Origin: Herbiconiux flava
Lineage (GTDB): Bacteria > Actinomycetota > Actinomycetes > Actinomycetales > Microbacteriaceae
Assembly (NCBI RefSeq): GCF_013409865.1
Contig: NZ_JACCBM010000001.1
Span: 186,001-250,000, forward strand
Direction of reading: 5' to 3'
DNA length: 64,000 bases
Shown one piece after another: positions 1 through 10,439 of this stretch. How positions within the stretch are numbered: the stretch's first letter is position 1; each line of letters opens with the position of its first letter. Position numbers and translations under genes: made by a program. The notes beneath the pieces are model-generated. The model was not told where the DNA came from, did no database searches, and worked only from the letters and a program-made list of their open reading frames with translations.

Positions 1-822
1 TATCTCGCGACGGCCACCCTCGGCGACTACACGGTCACCAGCGAGACCGGCGCCGACGGCATCACCTACTACGACGCGATCGACCCGACGCTCTTCGACC
101 GCGACGTCGACGGCACCCCGGGCGTGAAGGTCGGCGACGTGGCGAAGACCATCTTCGAGAGCGAGCCCCAGGTCATCTCCTTCCTCTCGCAGTACTTCGG
201 CGACTACCCGTTCTCCGAGGCGGGCGGGCTCGCCATCGGCTACATCGGCGAGCACGTCGATCCCGACACGGGCGAGACCGTGCCAGACGATCTGCCCTAC
301 GCACTCGAGAACCAGACGCGGCCGATCTACCCGGCGTGGGCGTTCCCGGCCGATGCCGACCCGAGCGTGGTCGTGCACGAGCTGGCCCACCAGTGGTACG
401 GCGACAGCCTGTCGATGCAGCGCTGGTCGGACATCTGGCTGAACGAGGGCTTCGCCACCTACGCGGAGTGGCTGTGGGCCGCCGAGCACGGCGGGCCGAG
501 CACGCAGGAGGCGTTCCAGGACGCCTATGACTCGATCCCCGAGACGAGCTCGTTCTGGCAGACCGTCGTCGCCGACCCGGGCGCCCCCGGCATCTTCGAC
601 GGGGCGGTGTACACCCGCGGAGGCATGACGCTGCAGGCCCTCCGCACCGAGGTCGGCGATGCCGACTTCTTCGCCATCCTGAAGGGCTGGGCCACCGAGC
701 ACGCGGGCACCGCGGTCTCGACCGAGCAGTTCGTCGCCTACGCCGAGCAGGTCTCGGGCGACGACCTCACCGCCTTCTTCGACACCTGGATCTACTCGGC
801 GGGCAAGCCGGCCCTCGACTGA
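1..822 (+). CDS. M1 family metallopeptidase (aminopeptidase N-like), 5' end missing
   Basis: The reading frame is open from base 1, so this is the C-terminal part of a longer protein; the Met codon at 124 is internal. It carries the M1 zinc motif HELAHQW (His codon at 376) and the downstream NEGFATYAEW box that supplies the third zinc ligand (Glu codon at 444). M1 enzymes remove N-terminal residues from peptides. The motif lies near the middle of the visible part, and only about 130 residues follow the NEGFATY box, so this is a short member without the long ERAP-type C-terminal domain. Whether it is secreted cannot be told because the N terminus is outside the window. A strong bidirectional terminator follows. 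Confidence 0.93.
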   Translation, partial: YLATATLGDYTVTSETGADGITYYDAIDPTLFDRDVDGTPGVKVGDVAKTIFESEPQVISFLSQYFGDYPFSEAGGLAIGYIGEHVDPDTGETVPDDLPYALENQTRPIYPAWAFPADADPSVVVHELAHQWYGDSLSMQRWSDIWLNEGFATYAEWLWAAEHGGPSTQEAFQDAYDSIPETSSFWQTVVADPGAPGIFDGAVYTRGGMTLQALRTEVGDADFFAILKGWATEHAGTAVSTEQFVAYAEQVSGDDLTAFFDTWIYSAGKPALD

Positions 823-841
823 CCGTCACCGGTCCCGACGA

Positions 842-877
842 CGAAAGGCCCTTCCCCGTCACGGGAAGGGCCTTTCG
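842..877. terminator. Bidirectional rho-independent terminator
   Basis: Near-perfect inverted repeat with arms of about 16 bases (CGAAAGGCCCTTCCC against GGGAAGGGCCTTTCG) and a very short loop. It sits between the convergent aminopeptidase and alditol-oxidase genes and can serve both. Confidence 0.85.
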
Positions 878-894
878 CGTCACTGCTCCGTGGA

Positions 895-2271
895 TCAGGC
901 CGGGAGGCCGAGCACGCGGGTGAGGTAGGGATTGCGGAAGCGGTGCGCGGGGTCGCGTGACTCCGCGAGCGCCGCGAAGTCGGCGAGGTGCTCGTACTTC
1001 GGCGCCAGCTCGGCCGCGCCGAGCGCGAACCACTTGCCCCAGTGCGGCCTCACGTCGATCGGCGCGAGCGCCTCCTCGAGCGACGGCAGCAGCTCCCGCA
1101 CCTCAGCCGGGTGCGACTTCCAGGTGAAGTGGATCGCGAGGCTGTCGCGTCCGAACGCGGGGCTGAGCCACAGGGCGTCGGCGGCGATCGTGCGGAGCTC
1201 CGTCACGAGGAGGTGGGGGCGGAGACGGTCGCCGAGGGCGCGCACGGCCAGGAGGGCGGCCCGCGCATCCGCCCGGGAGACGAAGTACTCGGTCTGGATC
1301 TCGTCGCCCGCGCTCGGCGTGACGTCGGCGCGGAAGTGCGGCAGCCGCTCCGACCACGGCCCGGGCACGCCGCCCTGCACGGTGGTGTTGTCGAGGTCGT
1401 CACCCGCGGGCGACATCACCTTCGACCCGGCCGGCCGCGCCCCGAAGAACGAGTCGGCGTAGGCGAACGGCGCCGAAGCCGTCGACGATGCCGGAGTAGC
1501 AGAGAGCGAACCCGCACCGGAGCCGACGCCGTCGAGCCGCGTCTTCACCCACGCCTGCTTGAACCCCGCGTCGCCCCAGTCGCCGAACAGGCTCACGCTG
1601 TACGCGGCGGCCATGATCTCGTCGAAGCCGTCGAGCGCGGCCCCCCACGAGAGGTCGACGAAGATGTCCTGCCGCACCTGGTAGCTCGGCTGGATGTCGA
1701 GGGTCACCCGCGTGACGATGCCGAGCGCTCCGAGCGACACGACCGAGCCCTCGAAGCCCTCGTCGCCGCGCGCGATGGTCACGAGCGACCCCGTGCCGTC
1801 GACGTACTCGAGGGCGGCGACCGCCGTGGACAGGCTGCCGTTGCCGACGCCCGAGCCGTGCGTGCCGGTGGCGATGGCGCCGCCGATGGAGATGTGCGGC
1901 AGCGATCCGAGGTTGTGCAGCGCCCAGCCGCGCGGCTCGAGGAACGCCGCGAGCGACGCGAAGCGGGTGGCCGCGCCGACCGTCACCGTGCGGTCCGACT
2001 CCGAGATCACGGGCTCCTCGTCCCCGAACAGCGCGTCGACCGAGACCAGCACGCCCGGGCTGTCGGCCACGTCGTTGAACGAGTGGCGCGAGCCGAGCGC
2101 CCGCAGCCGCGGCGACGAGGTCACGAGCGACACGAGCTCGTCGAGCGAGGTGGGGCGCAGCAGGGCCGCAGCCCCGTACTCGTAGCTTCCGGCCCAGTTG
2201 GAGCCCACAGGGCCCACAGGCCCCACCGGTCCCGCCGGTCCCGCAGTCCCCGACGACTCCATCGCGCTCAT
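895..2271 (-). CDS. FAD-binding alditol/xylitol oxidase-like oxidoreductase
   Basis: A 458-residue flavoprotein resembling Streptomyces alditol oxidase (AldO), which oxidises sugar alcohols at C1 to aldoses and makes hydrogen peroxide. Visible marks are LGSRHSFN, whose His63 matches the His that holds FAD covalently in AldO, PHISIGGAIATGTHGSG (FAD-binding), GALGIVTRVTLD, and the C-terminal RPHWGKWF box. I chose the ATG at 2271 (MSAMESS); it starts 11 bases after metB stops, so the gene is probably third in the cbs-metB operon. Residues 8-23 are a collagen-like run (GPAGPVGPVGPVG) absent from AldO, so the true start may be further in. The substrate (xylitol, arabitol, sorbitol or a lactone) cannot be told from sequence. 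Confidence 0.85.
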   Translation of the reverse strand: MSAMESSGTAGPAGPVGPVGPVGSNWAGSYEYGAAALLRPTSLDELVSLVTSSPRLRALGSRHSFNDVADSPGVLVSVDALFGDEEPVISESDRTVTVGAATRFASLAAFLEPRGWALHNLGSLPHISIGGAIATGTHGSGVGNGSLSTAVAALEYVDGTGSLVTIARGDEGFEGSVVSLGALGIVTRVTLDIQPSYQVRQDIFVDLSWGAALDGFDEIMAAAYSVSLFGDWGDAGFKQAWVKTRLDGVGSGAGSLSATPASSTASAPFAYADSFFGARPAGSKVMSPAGDDLDNTTVQGGVPGPWSERLPHFRADVTPSAGDEIQTEYFVSRADARAALLAVRALGDRLRPHLLVTELRTIAADALWLSPAFGRDSLAIHFTWKSHPAEVRELLPSLEEALAPIDVRPHWGKWFALGAAELAPKYEHLADFAALAESRDPAHRFRNPYLTRVLGLPA

Positions 2272-2282
2272 GCCCGCCCCGC

Positions 2283-3440
2283 TCAGCGCCGCGGCAGAGC
2301 GCGGTCGAGGTCGGCGATCAGGTCGTCGACCGACTCGATGCCCACCGAGAGGCGGATGACGTTCTCGGGCACCTCGAGCACCGTGCCCTTCACCGACGCG
2401 TGCGTCATCTCGGACGGGTACCCGATCAGCGACTCGACACCGCCGAGCGACTCGGCCAGCTGGAACACGGTGGTCGACTCGGCGAACTTGCGCGCCGCCT
2501 TCGGGCCGCCCTTCAGCGCCAGCGAGATCATGCCGCCGAACGACTTCATCTGCCGCTTCGCCAGCTCGTGGCCGGGGTGATCGGGCAGGCCGGGGTAGAA
2601 CACGGTGTCGAGCGCCGGATGCCCGACCAGGTGCTCGGCGATGGCCTGCGCATTGGCGGAATGCCGGTCCATCCGCACAGCGAGCGTCTTGATGCCGCGA
2701 ACGGTGAGCCACGCATCCATCGGCCCGCTGACCCCGCCGGAGGCGAACTGCAGGAAGCGGATCTTCTCCTCGAGCGCGTCGTCGTTCAGCACCACGGCGC
2801 CGCCGAGCACGTCGGAGTGACCGCCGAGGTACTTGGTGGTCGAGTGCACGACGACGTCGGCGCCGAGGGTGAGCGGCTGCTGCAGGTACGGCGAGGCGAA
2901 GGTGTTGTCCACCACGACGAGGGCCCCGGCCGCATGGCCGATCTCGGCCAGCTCGGCGACGTCGCTGATCTTCATCAGCGGGTTGGAGGGGGTCTCGAGC
3001 CAGAGCAGCTTCGTCTTGCCGCCGGCGACGGCCTTCGAGACGGCCGAGAGGTCGCTCATCTCGACGACGACGTTCTCGACGCCCCACTTGCCGTGGATGC
3101 GCTCGATCAGGCGGTGCGTGCCGCCGTAGACGTCGTTGCCGAGCACGATGCGGTCGCCCGGTTCGAGCAGGGCGCGCAGCAGCGCGTCCTCGGCGGCGAG
3201 GCCCGAGGCGAACGAGAGACCGTGCGCGGCGCCCTCGAGCGAGGCGAGCAGCGTCTCGAGCGAGGTGCGCGTCGGATTGCCGCCGCGGGAGTACTCGTAG
3301 CCGTTGCGGAAGCCGCCGATGCCGTCCTGCACGTAGGTGGAGGTCATGTACACGGGAGGGATGATGGCGCCGGTGGTGGGGTCGAACTCCTGGCCGGCGT
3401 GGATGGCGCGCGTCTCGAACGCGTCGGTGTTCTTGGCCAT
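2283..3440 (-). CDS. metB: Cystathionine gamma-synthase/lyase (PLP enzyme)
   Basis: A 385-residue member of the Cys/Met metabolism PLP family. Landmarks are YEYSRGGNPTR, the PLP-side Asp in VVVDNTFASPYLQQPL and the Schiff-base Lys203 in HSTTKYLGGHSD. It lies 38 bases behind cbs on the same strand. The MetB family makes cystathionine from an activated homoserine and cysteine, but in actinobacteria homologues paired with cbs often also act as cystathionine gamma-lyase, giving cysteine from cystathionine. The pairing here favours the reverse (homocysteine to cysteine) direction; that is inference from context. Confidence 0.93.
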   Translation of the reverse strand: MAKNTDAFETRAIHAGQEFDPTTGAIIPPVYMTSTYVQDGIGGFRNGYEYSRGGNPTRTSLETLLASLEGAAHGLSFASGLAAEDALLRALLEPGDRIVLGNDVYGGTHRLIERIHGKWGVENVVVEMSDLSAVSKAVAGGKTKLLWLETPSNPLMKISDVAELAEIGHAAGALVVVDNTFASPYLQQPLTLGADVVVHSTTKYLGGHSDVLGGAVVLNDDALEEKIRFLQFASGGVSGPMDAWLTVRGIKTLAVRMDRHSANAQAIAEHLVGHPALDTVFYPGLPDHPGHELAKRQMKSFGGMISLALKGGPKAARKFAESTTVFQLAESLGGVESLIGYPSEMTHASVKGTVLEVPENVIRLSVGIESVDDLIADLDRALPRR

Positions 3441-3478
3441 GATGGCTCCTTACTGAAGGGGAAGACGGGAGAAGTGGC

Positions 3479-4846
<1,368 letters not shown>

Positions 4847-5026
4847 TGCTGTGTCCTTGATGGGGCTCGCAGCCGCTACGTGCTCAGATTCGCACGGCGC
4901 GCGCTGGTGAGCGGCGGCTTCGGGGCTGTGACGAACCTGGTCTGCGAGGAGGGTCGTCGCTCAGCGACGACAACAGAGGAGATTCACGAACACCCCTCCA
5001 GCCTAACCCATCGGGAACCGAGAAGA

Positions 5027-5055
5027 CCGGGCCGCCCTGAAGCGACCCGGCCCGG
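5027..5055 (-). terminator. Probable terminator of the GH127 operon
   Basis: Inverted repeat CCGGGCCG (5027-5034) / CGGCCCGG (5048-5055) starting 8 bases after the GH127 stop codon. On the minus strand it is followed by a pyrimidine-rich stretch (TCTTCTCGG). Confidence 0.55.
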
Positions 5056-5062
5056 CGCTCGG

Positions 5063-7027
5063 CTACGCGGTCGGCAGCCAGATGCGCATCGTGGAGGGAC
5101 CGCGCTCGGCCCAGTCGTGGTAGGGCACCAGCCGCACCGCGACGGGGTCGCCGAGCTCGGCGCCGGGAGCGGGCGTGTAGGGGAACGGCGCCTCGGGCAC
5201 GCTGCGGGGCCGCAGCGTGACGAGCACCTCGCCGTCGCGCACGACCGGCGCGATCGAGGCGTCGAGCACCATGTCGGCCACGTCGTCAAGCCCGGCGGGC
5301 AGGTCGACCGACTCGAGCGCCAGCACCTCGGGGCCACGGGCGACCGCGATCGATCCCCGCACGCCGTCGATCCGAGGATCGGGGTGCTCGAAGCGCGGCG
5401 CCATCGGCAGCTGGAGCGTGATCGTGTCGCCGGCCCGGAACGCCCGCGTGACCTCGGCCGTGCCGGGCGGCACGGTGCGCTGCTCGCTGCCGGTGCTGCC
5501 GTCGGCGGGGTCGACCGAGAGCACGGCACCCTCGGCCCAGGCCGGCACGCGCAGGGAGAGGGTCCAGGTGCGCGACGCGTCGGCATCGACCCGCACCGTG
5601 ACTCGCCCGTCGTCCGGGTACTCCGTCTGCACCGTCAGCGCGATGTCCTCCCCGTCCTCGAGCCGCGTGCGGATGACCGCCGGCGCGTACTGGTGCAGCT
5701 GCACCCCCTCGGCATCCCGCGTCGCCACGTAGCTGTCGAGGCTCGCCAGCGTGCGGGCGATGTTCGGCGGGCAGCACGACACCTCGAACCAGGGTGCGCG
5801 AAGAGAGGCGGATGCGCGCAGCGACGCCTCCTCGACGTCCGCCACCGCCCCGGGCACCCGCTGCTGCAGGGTGTTGGCGTAGTAGAACGCCCGGCCGTCC
5901 TCCGACGGGGAGGTGGCGAGCACGTTGTACAGTGTCCGCTCGATCAGGTCGGCGTACGCGGGATCGGGCTCCGCCAGGAGCATCCGCCAACTGAACTGGA
6001 TCGAGGCGATGCCCGCGCAGGTCTCGGAGTAGGCGCGGTCGCTGGGCAGCTCGAAGTCCTCGCCGAAGCCCTCGTCCTGGTGGTGCGAACCCTGGCCGCC
6101 GGTGACGTAGGTGCGGCGCGCGATGGTGTTCAGCCACTGGCGCCGGAGCGCCTGCTGCAGCTCGTCGTCGCCGAGCTCGCTCGCCACGTCGGCGGCGCCG
6201 CTCGCGAGGTAGTTCGCCCGCACGGCGTGGCCGCGCATCACGTCGGCGTCCCGCACGGGGATGTCGTCCTGGAAGTAGGAGCGGCCGTACTCGATGTCCT
6301 TCAGCACCTGGTGCCCGCGGCGCTCCACGAACAGGCGGGCCTGCTCGATGTAGCGGGGGTCCCCCGTGACGCGGCCGAGCTCGACCAGGGCGGTCTCGAC
6401 CTCGGCGTGGCCGCAGACCGAGCGGATGCCCTGCTCCCCGAACACGTCGCAGACGAGATCCGCGACCCGCGTCGCGATGCCCAGCAGGCCGTCGTCGGCG
6501 CCCGGCGCGGTGCGCGCCCGGGCGACCGCGGCCTGGAAGAGGTGCCCGGCGCAGTACAGCTCGTGGCCCCACTCGAGCTCTGACCAGCGCGGCTCCTGAC
6601 CGGGGCGGCCGAAGCGCGTGTTCAGGTAGCCGTCGGGCTCCTGGGCCGCGGCGATGCGGTCGACGACCGCCCGGAAGCGGGTCTCGATCGCGGCGTCGGG
6701 GCGGCGGCCGAGCTCCCACGCGACGGCCTCGAGGTACTTGTAGACCTCCGAGTCGCTGAACTCCCGGCCCCGGCGCCCCTCCGGCAGGGTGCCGGCGGCG
6801 GCGAGGTCGAAGTTGGCGAGCCAGCCCTCCCGCTCGAGCCAGTGCTCGATGTGCGGAAGGGTGTTCGCGGCGTTCACGCGCTGGCGGGTGGCCCAGAAGC
6901 CGCCGGTCAGGCGCACCTCTCCCACGCCGAGGGGCACGAGGGCCGAGGAGCCCGGCACCACGGGCGCCACGACGGCGCGACGGTCTGAGCGGGCGATGGT
7001 GCGGCCCGCGGGGTCGATGAGAGTCAT
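5063..7027 (-). CDS. GH127 beta-L-arabinofuranosidase
   Basis: A 654-residue glycoside hydrolase, close in length to Bifidobacterium HypBA1 (658), which frees L-arabinose from beta-L-arabinofuranosides such as the arabinans on plant hydroxyproline-rich glycoproteins. All catalytic and zinc residues line up: Glu319 (in HQDEGFG), Glu335 and Cys337 (YSETCAG), and Cys418-Cys419 (FEVSCCPPN), with the E-x15-E spacing of HypBA1 kept. There is no signal peptide, so it acts in the cytoplasm after uptake. The ATG at 7027 has AAGG at 6 bases; another ATG at 7033 overlaps the permease stop codon but has no room for that site. Last gene of the importer operon starting at 10279. Confidence 0.93.
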   Translation of the reverse strand: MTLIDPAGRTIARSDRRAVVAPVVPGSSALVPLGVGEVRLTGGFWATRQRVNAANTLPHIEHWLEREGWLANFDLAAAGTLPEGRRGREFSDSEVYKYLEAVAWELGRRPDAAIETRFRAVVDRIAAAQEPDGYLNTRFGRPGQEPRWSELEWGHELYCAGHLFQAAVARARTAPGADDGLLGIATRVADLVCDVFGEQGIRSVCGHAEVETALVELGRVTGDPRYIEQARLFVERRGHQVLKDIEYGRSYFQDDIPVRDADVMRGHAVRANYLASGAADVASELGDDELQQALRRQWLNTIARRTYVTGGQGSHHQDEGFGEDFELPSDRAYSETCAGIASIQFSWRMLLAEPDPAYADLIERTLYNVLATSPSEDGRAFYYANTLQQRVPGAVADVEEASLRASASLRAPWFEVSCCPPNIARTLASLDSYVATRDAEGVQLHQYAPAVIRTRLEDGEDIALTVQTEYPDDGRVTVRVDADASRTWTLSLRVPAWAEGAVLSVDPADGSTGSEQRTVPPGTAEVTRAFRAGDTITLQLPMAPRFEHPDPRIDGVRGSIAVARGPEVLALESVDLPAGLDDVADMVLDASIAPVVRDGEVLVTLRPRSVPEAPFPYTPAPGAELGDPVAVRLVPYHDWAERGPSTMRIWLPTA

Positions 7028-7029
7028 GA

Positions 7030-7959
7030 TCATCCTTTGAAGGCGCCGGACAGGAAGCCGCGCACGTAGTGACGTTGGAGAACGAGGAACAGCACGACGC
7101 ACGGCAGGGCGAGCACGACCACGCCCGCCTCGGTGGCGCCGTAGTCGACGACGCCCTGCACCTGCCCGCGGAGGTTGGAGATCGCGAGCGGCAGCGTCAT
7201 CTTGTCGGAGTCGTTGATGAGGATCAGCGGGGCGAGGAAGTCGTTCCACGCCGCCAGGAAGGCGAACAGGCCGACGGTGATCATGCCCGGCTTGACCGCG
7301 GGGATGAGCACCCTCCAGAGAGCACTGAAGCGCGAGCATCCGTCGACCATCGCGGCCTCGTCGAGCTCCTTCGGAACCGCCTCGAACGAGACCCGCATCA
7401 GGAAGGTCGAGAACGGCAGCTGCAGCATGGTCAGCACGAGCGAGACGCCGACGAGGGAGTTCGACAGGCCGATCATGTTCAGCAGCACGTAGAGCGGGAT
7501 GAGCAGCGACGCGTACGGCACCATCAGGATGGCGAGAGTCGCGAGGAACAGCACGTTCTTGCCCGGGAAGCGGAAGCGGGCGAAGGCGTAGCCGCCGAGC
7601 AGCGAGGTCACCAGCGTCAGCACCACGGTCAGCAGCGAGACGAACAGCGAGTTGCCGATGTAGGTCCAGATGCCGGCCTGGTAGTTCGCCAGGGTGATGT
7701 AGTTGCCGATGCCCCAGCCGTCGGTCTGGTTGGTGCCGGCGAGCGGCGCGAACGACGACACCCCGGCCCAGATCAGCGGGTAGAGGAAGACGATCGCGAG
7801 GCCGCCGGAGAGCACCCAGAACGGGGTGCGCAGGGCGATGCCGCCGATGCGGCTGCCCTGGCGGCGGCGCCTGGGGGGCAGCGGCGCGGGCCCACCGGTC
7901 GTCGTGGCCGGGGCGGCCGTGGTGCTCCGGCTGCTGCGGGGAAGCGACTGGACGCTCAT
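7030..7959 (-). CDS. Carbohydrate ABC transporter permease, MalG type
   Basis: A 309-residue inner-membrane subunit of a CUT1 sugar importer, with about six membrane segments and the EAA loop DEAAMVDGCSRFSALWRVLIP that docks on the ATPase. The first 45 residues are a basic, Pro/Thr-rich cytoplasmic tail. Its ATG overlaps the stop codon of the other permease (ATGA at 7956-7959), indicating coupled translation. No ATPase gene lies in the operon; as is usual for actinobacterial CUT1 systems, a shared MsiK-type ATPase elsewhere is expected. The GH127 gene downstream points to arabinofuranosides as cargo. Confidence 0.93.
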   Translation of the reverse strand: MSVQSLPRSSRSTTAAPATTTGGPAPLPPRRRRQGSRIGGIALRTPFWVLSGGLAIVFLYPLIWAGVSSFAPLAGTNQTDGWGIGNYITLANYQAGIWTYIGNSLFVSLLTVVLTLVTSLLGGYAFARFRFPGKNVLFLATLAILMVPYASLLIPLYVLLNMIGLSNSLVGVSLVLTMLQLPFSTFLMRVSFEAVPKELDEAAMVDGCSRFSALWRVLIPAVKPGMITVGLFAFLAAWNDFLAPLILINDSDKMTLPLAISNLRGQVQGVVDYGATEAGVVVLALPCVVLFLVLQRHYVRGFLSGAFKG

Positions 7960-8873
7960 TTCGGCTCCTTGTCGTTGAACACGCGGATCTGCGCGATGTT
8001 GATGATCACGAGCGCCGCCAGCACGATCACCGAGAGGGCGGCGGCGACACCGAGGTTGTTGGGGCCCTGGAAGGCGACGGAGTAGATCAGCTGCACCACG
8101 GTGATGGTGCTGTTGTCGGGCCCGCCCTTGGTGAGGATGTAGAACTGCTCGAACGCCAGCAGCGAGCCGGTGATGCAGAGCACCATCGTCATCGCGATCG
8201 TCGGCTTCAGGAGCGGCACGGTGACCGAGCGGAAGGTCTGCCAGCGGCTCGCGCCGTCGATGCGCGCGGCCTCGTAGACCTCGTCGGGGATGGCCTGCAG
8301 GCCCACCAGCATCAGCAGCATGTAGAAGCCGGCGTAGCGCCAGACGATCAGGAACACCGTCGACCAGAGCGCCCCCTCGGGCGTCCCGAGGAAGGTGAAG
8401 CCGAGGTCGTTCATCAGCCCTGCGAACGGGCCGGCGATCGGCGAGTACAGAACGTAGAAGAGCAGAGAGGCGGATGCGAGGCCGAGCGCGCTGGGGATGA
8501 GGATGGCCGTGCGCAGGAACCCCTTCCACCGCGTCGACTCCTGCACCAGCAGCGCGAGTCCGAGGGCGAGCCCCAGAAGGATGACCGTGGTGATCACGGT
8601 GTAGAGGAGCGTGAAGCCGACGGCGTTCCAGAAGAAGCGGTTGGCGACGGCGTCGGTGAAGTTCTCGGGCACGTTCAGGCCCTGGTTGCCGCCGAGCAGC
8701 GGCCAGTCGCTGGCCGACATCTGGAACACCAGCAGCAGCGGCACGACGAACAGCACGACGACGATGACCGCCGTCGGGGCGGCGAACAGCCAGCCCCGCC
8801 AGCCCTCGGCGCGCTGCTGCGCGCTGCGCCGGCGCACCGGGGCGGTGCGGGTCTTGATGGCATTGCTCGACAT
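7956..8873 (-). CDS. Carbohydrate ABC transporter permease, MalF/UgpA type
   Basis: A 305-residue CUT1 permease with six predicted membrane segments, the first at about residues 28-50, and the EAA motif YEAARIDGASRWQTFRSVTVP. It pairs with the MalG-type protein encoded next to it to form the pore. It follows the binding-protein gene after a 104-base gap that contains a strong hairpin, a common way to make less permease than binding protein. Confidence 0.93.
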   Translation of the reverse strand: MSSNAIKTRTAPVRRRSAQQRAEGWRGWLFAAPTAVIVVVLFVVPLLLVFQMSASDWPLLGGNQGLNVPENFTDAVANRFFWNAVGFTLLYTVITTVILLGLALGLALLVQESTRWKGFLRTAILIPSALGLASASLLFYVLYSPIAGPFAGLMNDLGFTFLGTPEGALWSTVFLIVWRYAGFYMLLMLVGLQAIPDEVYEAARIDGASRWQTFRSVTVPLLKPTIAMTMVLCITGSLLAFEQFYILTKGGPDNSTITVVQLIYSVAFQGPNNLGVAAALSVIVLAALVIINIAQIRVFNDKEPK

Positions 8874-8933
8874 GGAGCGCCTTTCGGTATTCGATCTCGG
8901 GCCGCGGGCTTCGCGGCCTCCGGCCGGGTGTGA

Positions 8934-8964
8934 GGCGGCCCGCCCCGGGGGTGGGCGGGCCGCC
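8934..8964 (-). terminator. Intra-operon hairpin after the binding-protein gene
   Basis: Perfect 12-base arms GGCGGCCCGCCC (8934-8945) and GGGCGGGCCGCC (8953-8964) with a 7-base loop, between the binding-protein stop and the first permease. No clear T-run follows, so it may act as a partial terminator or as an RNA-stabilising structure. Confidence 0.6.
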
Positions 8965-8977
8965 GGTGGTGGGTCGA

Positions 8978-10279
8978 CTACTGCGAGAGCACCGCGGTGA
9001 TCTCGTCGTTGTCGGCGTCGACCGAGCTTCCGCCGTCGAGCACGGCGTTCCGCACCAGGGTGAGCCAGGGGCTCGACGGGGCATTGAAGGCCTGCTGGAA
9101 GTTCAACGCCAGCGGGGTCTGGCCCTCGGCCGCGACCTCGTTGATGGTGACCAGGCGGGGGTCGGCCTCGGAGTACTGGTTCGAGGCGAGGTCACCGCGG
9201 GCGACGGCGTCGCCGTTCTTCGCCAGCACGCCGACCTGGGCGTCCTCGGAGGTCAGCCAGGAGAGGAAGTTCCAGGCCTGGGCCGACTTCTCGGAGTCCT
9301 TCGAGATGCCGATGCCGTCACCGCCGACGAAGGTCGACTGGCCGCCCTCGGGGCCGGGGATGCCCGACACGCCCGCGTCGAACGGGGTGGAGCTCAGCAG
9401 CGTGGCCGGGTAGAACTGCAGGCCGACCTTGCCCTCGGTGAAGCCCGCGGTCCAGGTGGGGCCGGCCTCGTCGGTCGAGGAGGGCAGCACCGCTCCGGAG
9501 TCGTAGAGGTCCTTCCAGGTGTCGTAGACCTTCTTGGCGGTGTCGCTGTTCAGCAGCGACTCCAGCCCGTCGTCGCTCAGCACCTGGTCGCCGTCGGCCC
9601 AGACGCTCGGGAACCAGGTGAACACGAGGCAGCCGCCGCAGTTCAGGCCGGTGGCCGTGCCGTAGGTGCCCGGCTTGTTCAGCGCCTGGATCTTCTTCGC
9701 CGCGTCGGCGAACTCCTCGAGGTTCGCGGGGGCCACCTCCGGGTCGAGGCCGGCCTCCTTGAACAGCTCCTTGTTCCAGAACAGCATCGACAGGTCGAGC
9801 ACGAACGGGACGACGTACTCCTTGTCGTCGACCGTTCCGGCGGCAAGGTGGCCCTTGTTCAGCTCGTCCTTGTACTCGAGGCCGTCGATCTGCGAGGTGA
9901 TGTCCTTCCACAGACCCTGCGAGGCCCAGTTCGGTGCGTAGACGATGTCGGCGGCGAACAGGTCGGGGAGACCGTTCGCGCCGGCCGCGGCACCGACCTT
10001 GGCGACGTAGTCGTCGTTCGGCACGACGGTGAGGTCGACCTGGTTCTCGTGCGAAGAATTGTAGGCCTCGACCAGGAGCTTCGCCTGCTTCTCCAGCGGC
10101 GCACGGGTCCAGAGGGTGAGGGTGCTGCCGTCGTCGGTGCCGGCGGCCGGGATGTCGGCGGGAGCTGCGGCTCCGCCGCCGCCTCCTCCGCCGCTCGAGC
10201 AGGCGGCCAGGGTGACCGCCAGCGCGCCGGCGACCGTCACCGCCGCGATACGGCCGAAGCGGCCCTTGATGCGTGCCAT
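8978..10279 (-). CDS. Extracellular sugar-binding lipoprotein (CUT1)
   Basis: A 433-residue solute-binding protein. The N terminus is a lipoprotein signal (positive start, hydrophobic core, LAAC box with Cys27) followed by a Ser/Gly/Ala linker. The mature part has the SBP_bac_1 pattern (STLTLWTRAP at the start, TSEDAQ near the C terminus). It should capture an arabino-oligosaccharide outside the cell and pass it to the permeases encoded downstream. First gene of the operon, divergent from a LacI gene, with repressor-like palindromes in between. I used the ATG at 10279, just before the signal peptide; the open frame further upstream runs through the operator region and is not coding. Confidence 0.94.
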   Translation of the reverse strand: MARIKGRFGRIAAVTVAGALAVTLAACSSGGGGGGGAAAPADIPAAGTDDGSTLTLWTRAPLEKQAKLLVEAYNSSHENQVDLTVVPNDDYVAKVGAAAGANGLPDLFAADIVYAPNWASQGLWKDITSQIDGLEYKDELNKGHLAAGTVDDKEYVVPFVLDLSMLFWNKELFKEAGLDPEVAPANLEEFADAAKKIQALNKPGTYGTATGLNCGGCLVFTWFPSVWADGDQVLSDDGLESLLNSDTAKKVYDTWKDLYDSGAVLPSSTDEAGPTWTAGFTEGKVGLQFYPATLLSSTPFDAGVSGIPGPEGGQSTFVGGDGIGISKDSEKSAQAWNFLSWLTSEDAQVGVLAKNGDAVARGDLASNQYSEADPRLVTINEVAAEGQTPLALNFQQAFNAPSSPWLTLVRNAVLDGGSSVDADNDEITAVLSQ

Positions 10280-10345
10280 GTGTGTTCTCCTCGTGAGCTC
10301 GTCGTTGAGCCGGGATGCCCGGCGATGCTGTGTGCGGGGCTTTTC

Positions 10346-10374
10346 TGAAAGTTTTCGAAAGGCCTTTCGAGAAG
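10346..10374. promoter_or_regulatory. LacI-type operator cluster before the GH127 importer operon
   Basis: Overlapping palindromic units: GAAAG then TTTCGAAA (10353-10360) then AAAGGCCTTT (10358-10367) and CTTTCGAGAAG. The core CTTTCGAAAG recurs exactly at 10421-10430. Located about 70-100 bases before the binding-protein start. Confidence 0.65.
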
Positions 10375-10420
10375 TAAATCGAAGCCTCTGTGATGTGTCA
10401 AGAGCTAGTGTGGGACAACG

Positions 10421-10430
10421 CTTTCGAAAG
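10421..10430. promoter_or_regulatory. Operator CTTTCGAAAG at the lacI start
   Basis: Perfect 10-base palindrome ending 9 bases before the LacI start codon, the same core as the cluster at 10346-10374. This places the regulator under its own control as well as that of the divergent operon. Confidence 0.7.
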
Positions 10431-10439
10431 TTGAGAATC

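Noticed and set aside
2196..2271. True collagen-like protein
   Set aside because: The GPxGPV run is only about 15 residues long at the head of a flavoenzyme and could lie before the real start.
4847..5026. SAM or other riboswitch before cbs
   Set aside because: No conserved core or terminator/antiterminator pair could be made out on the minus strand.
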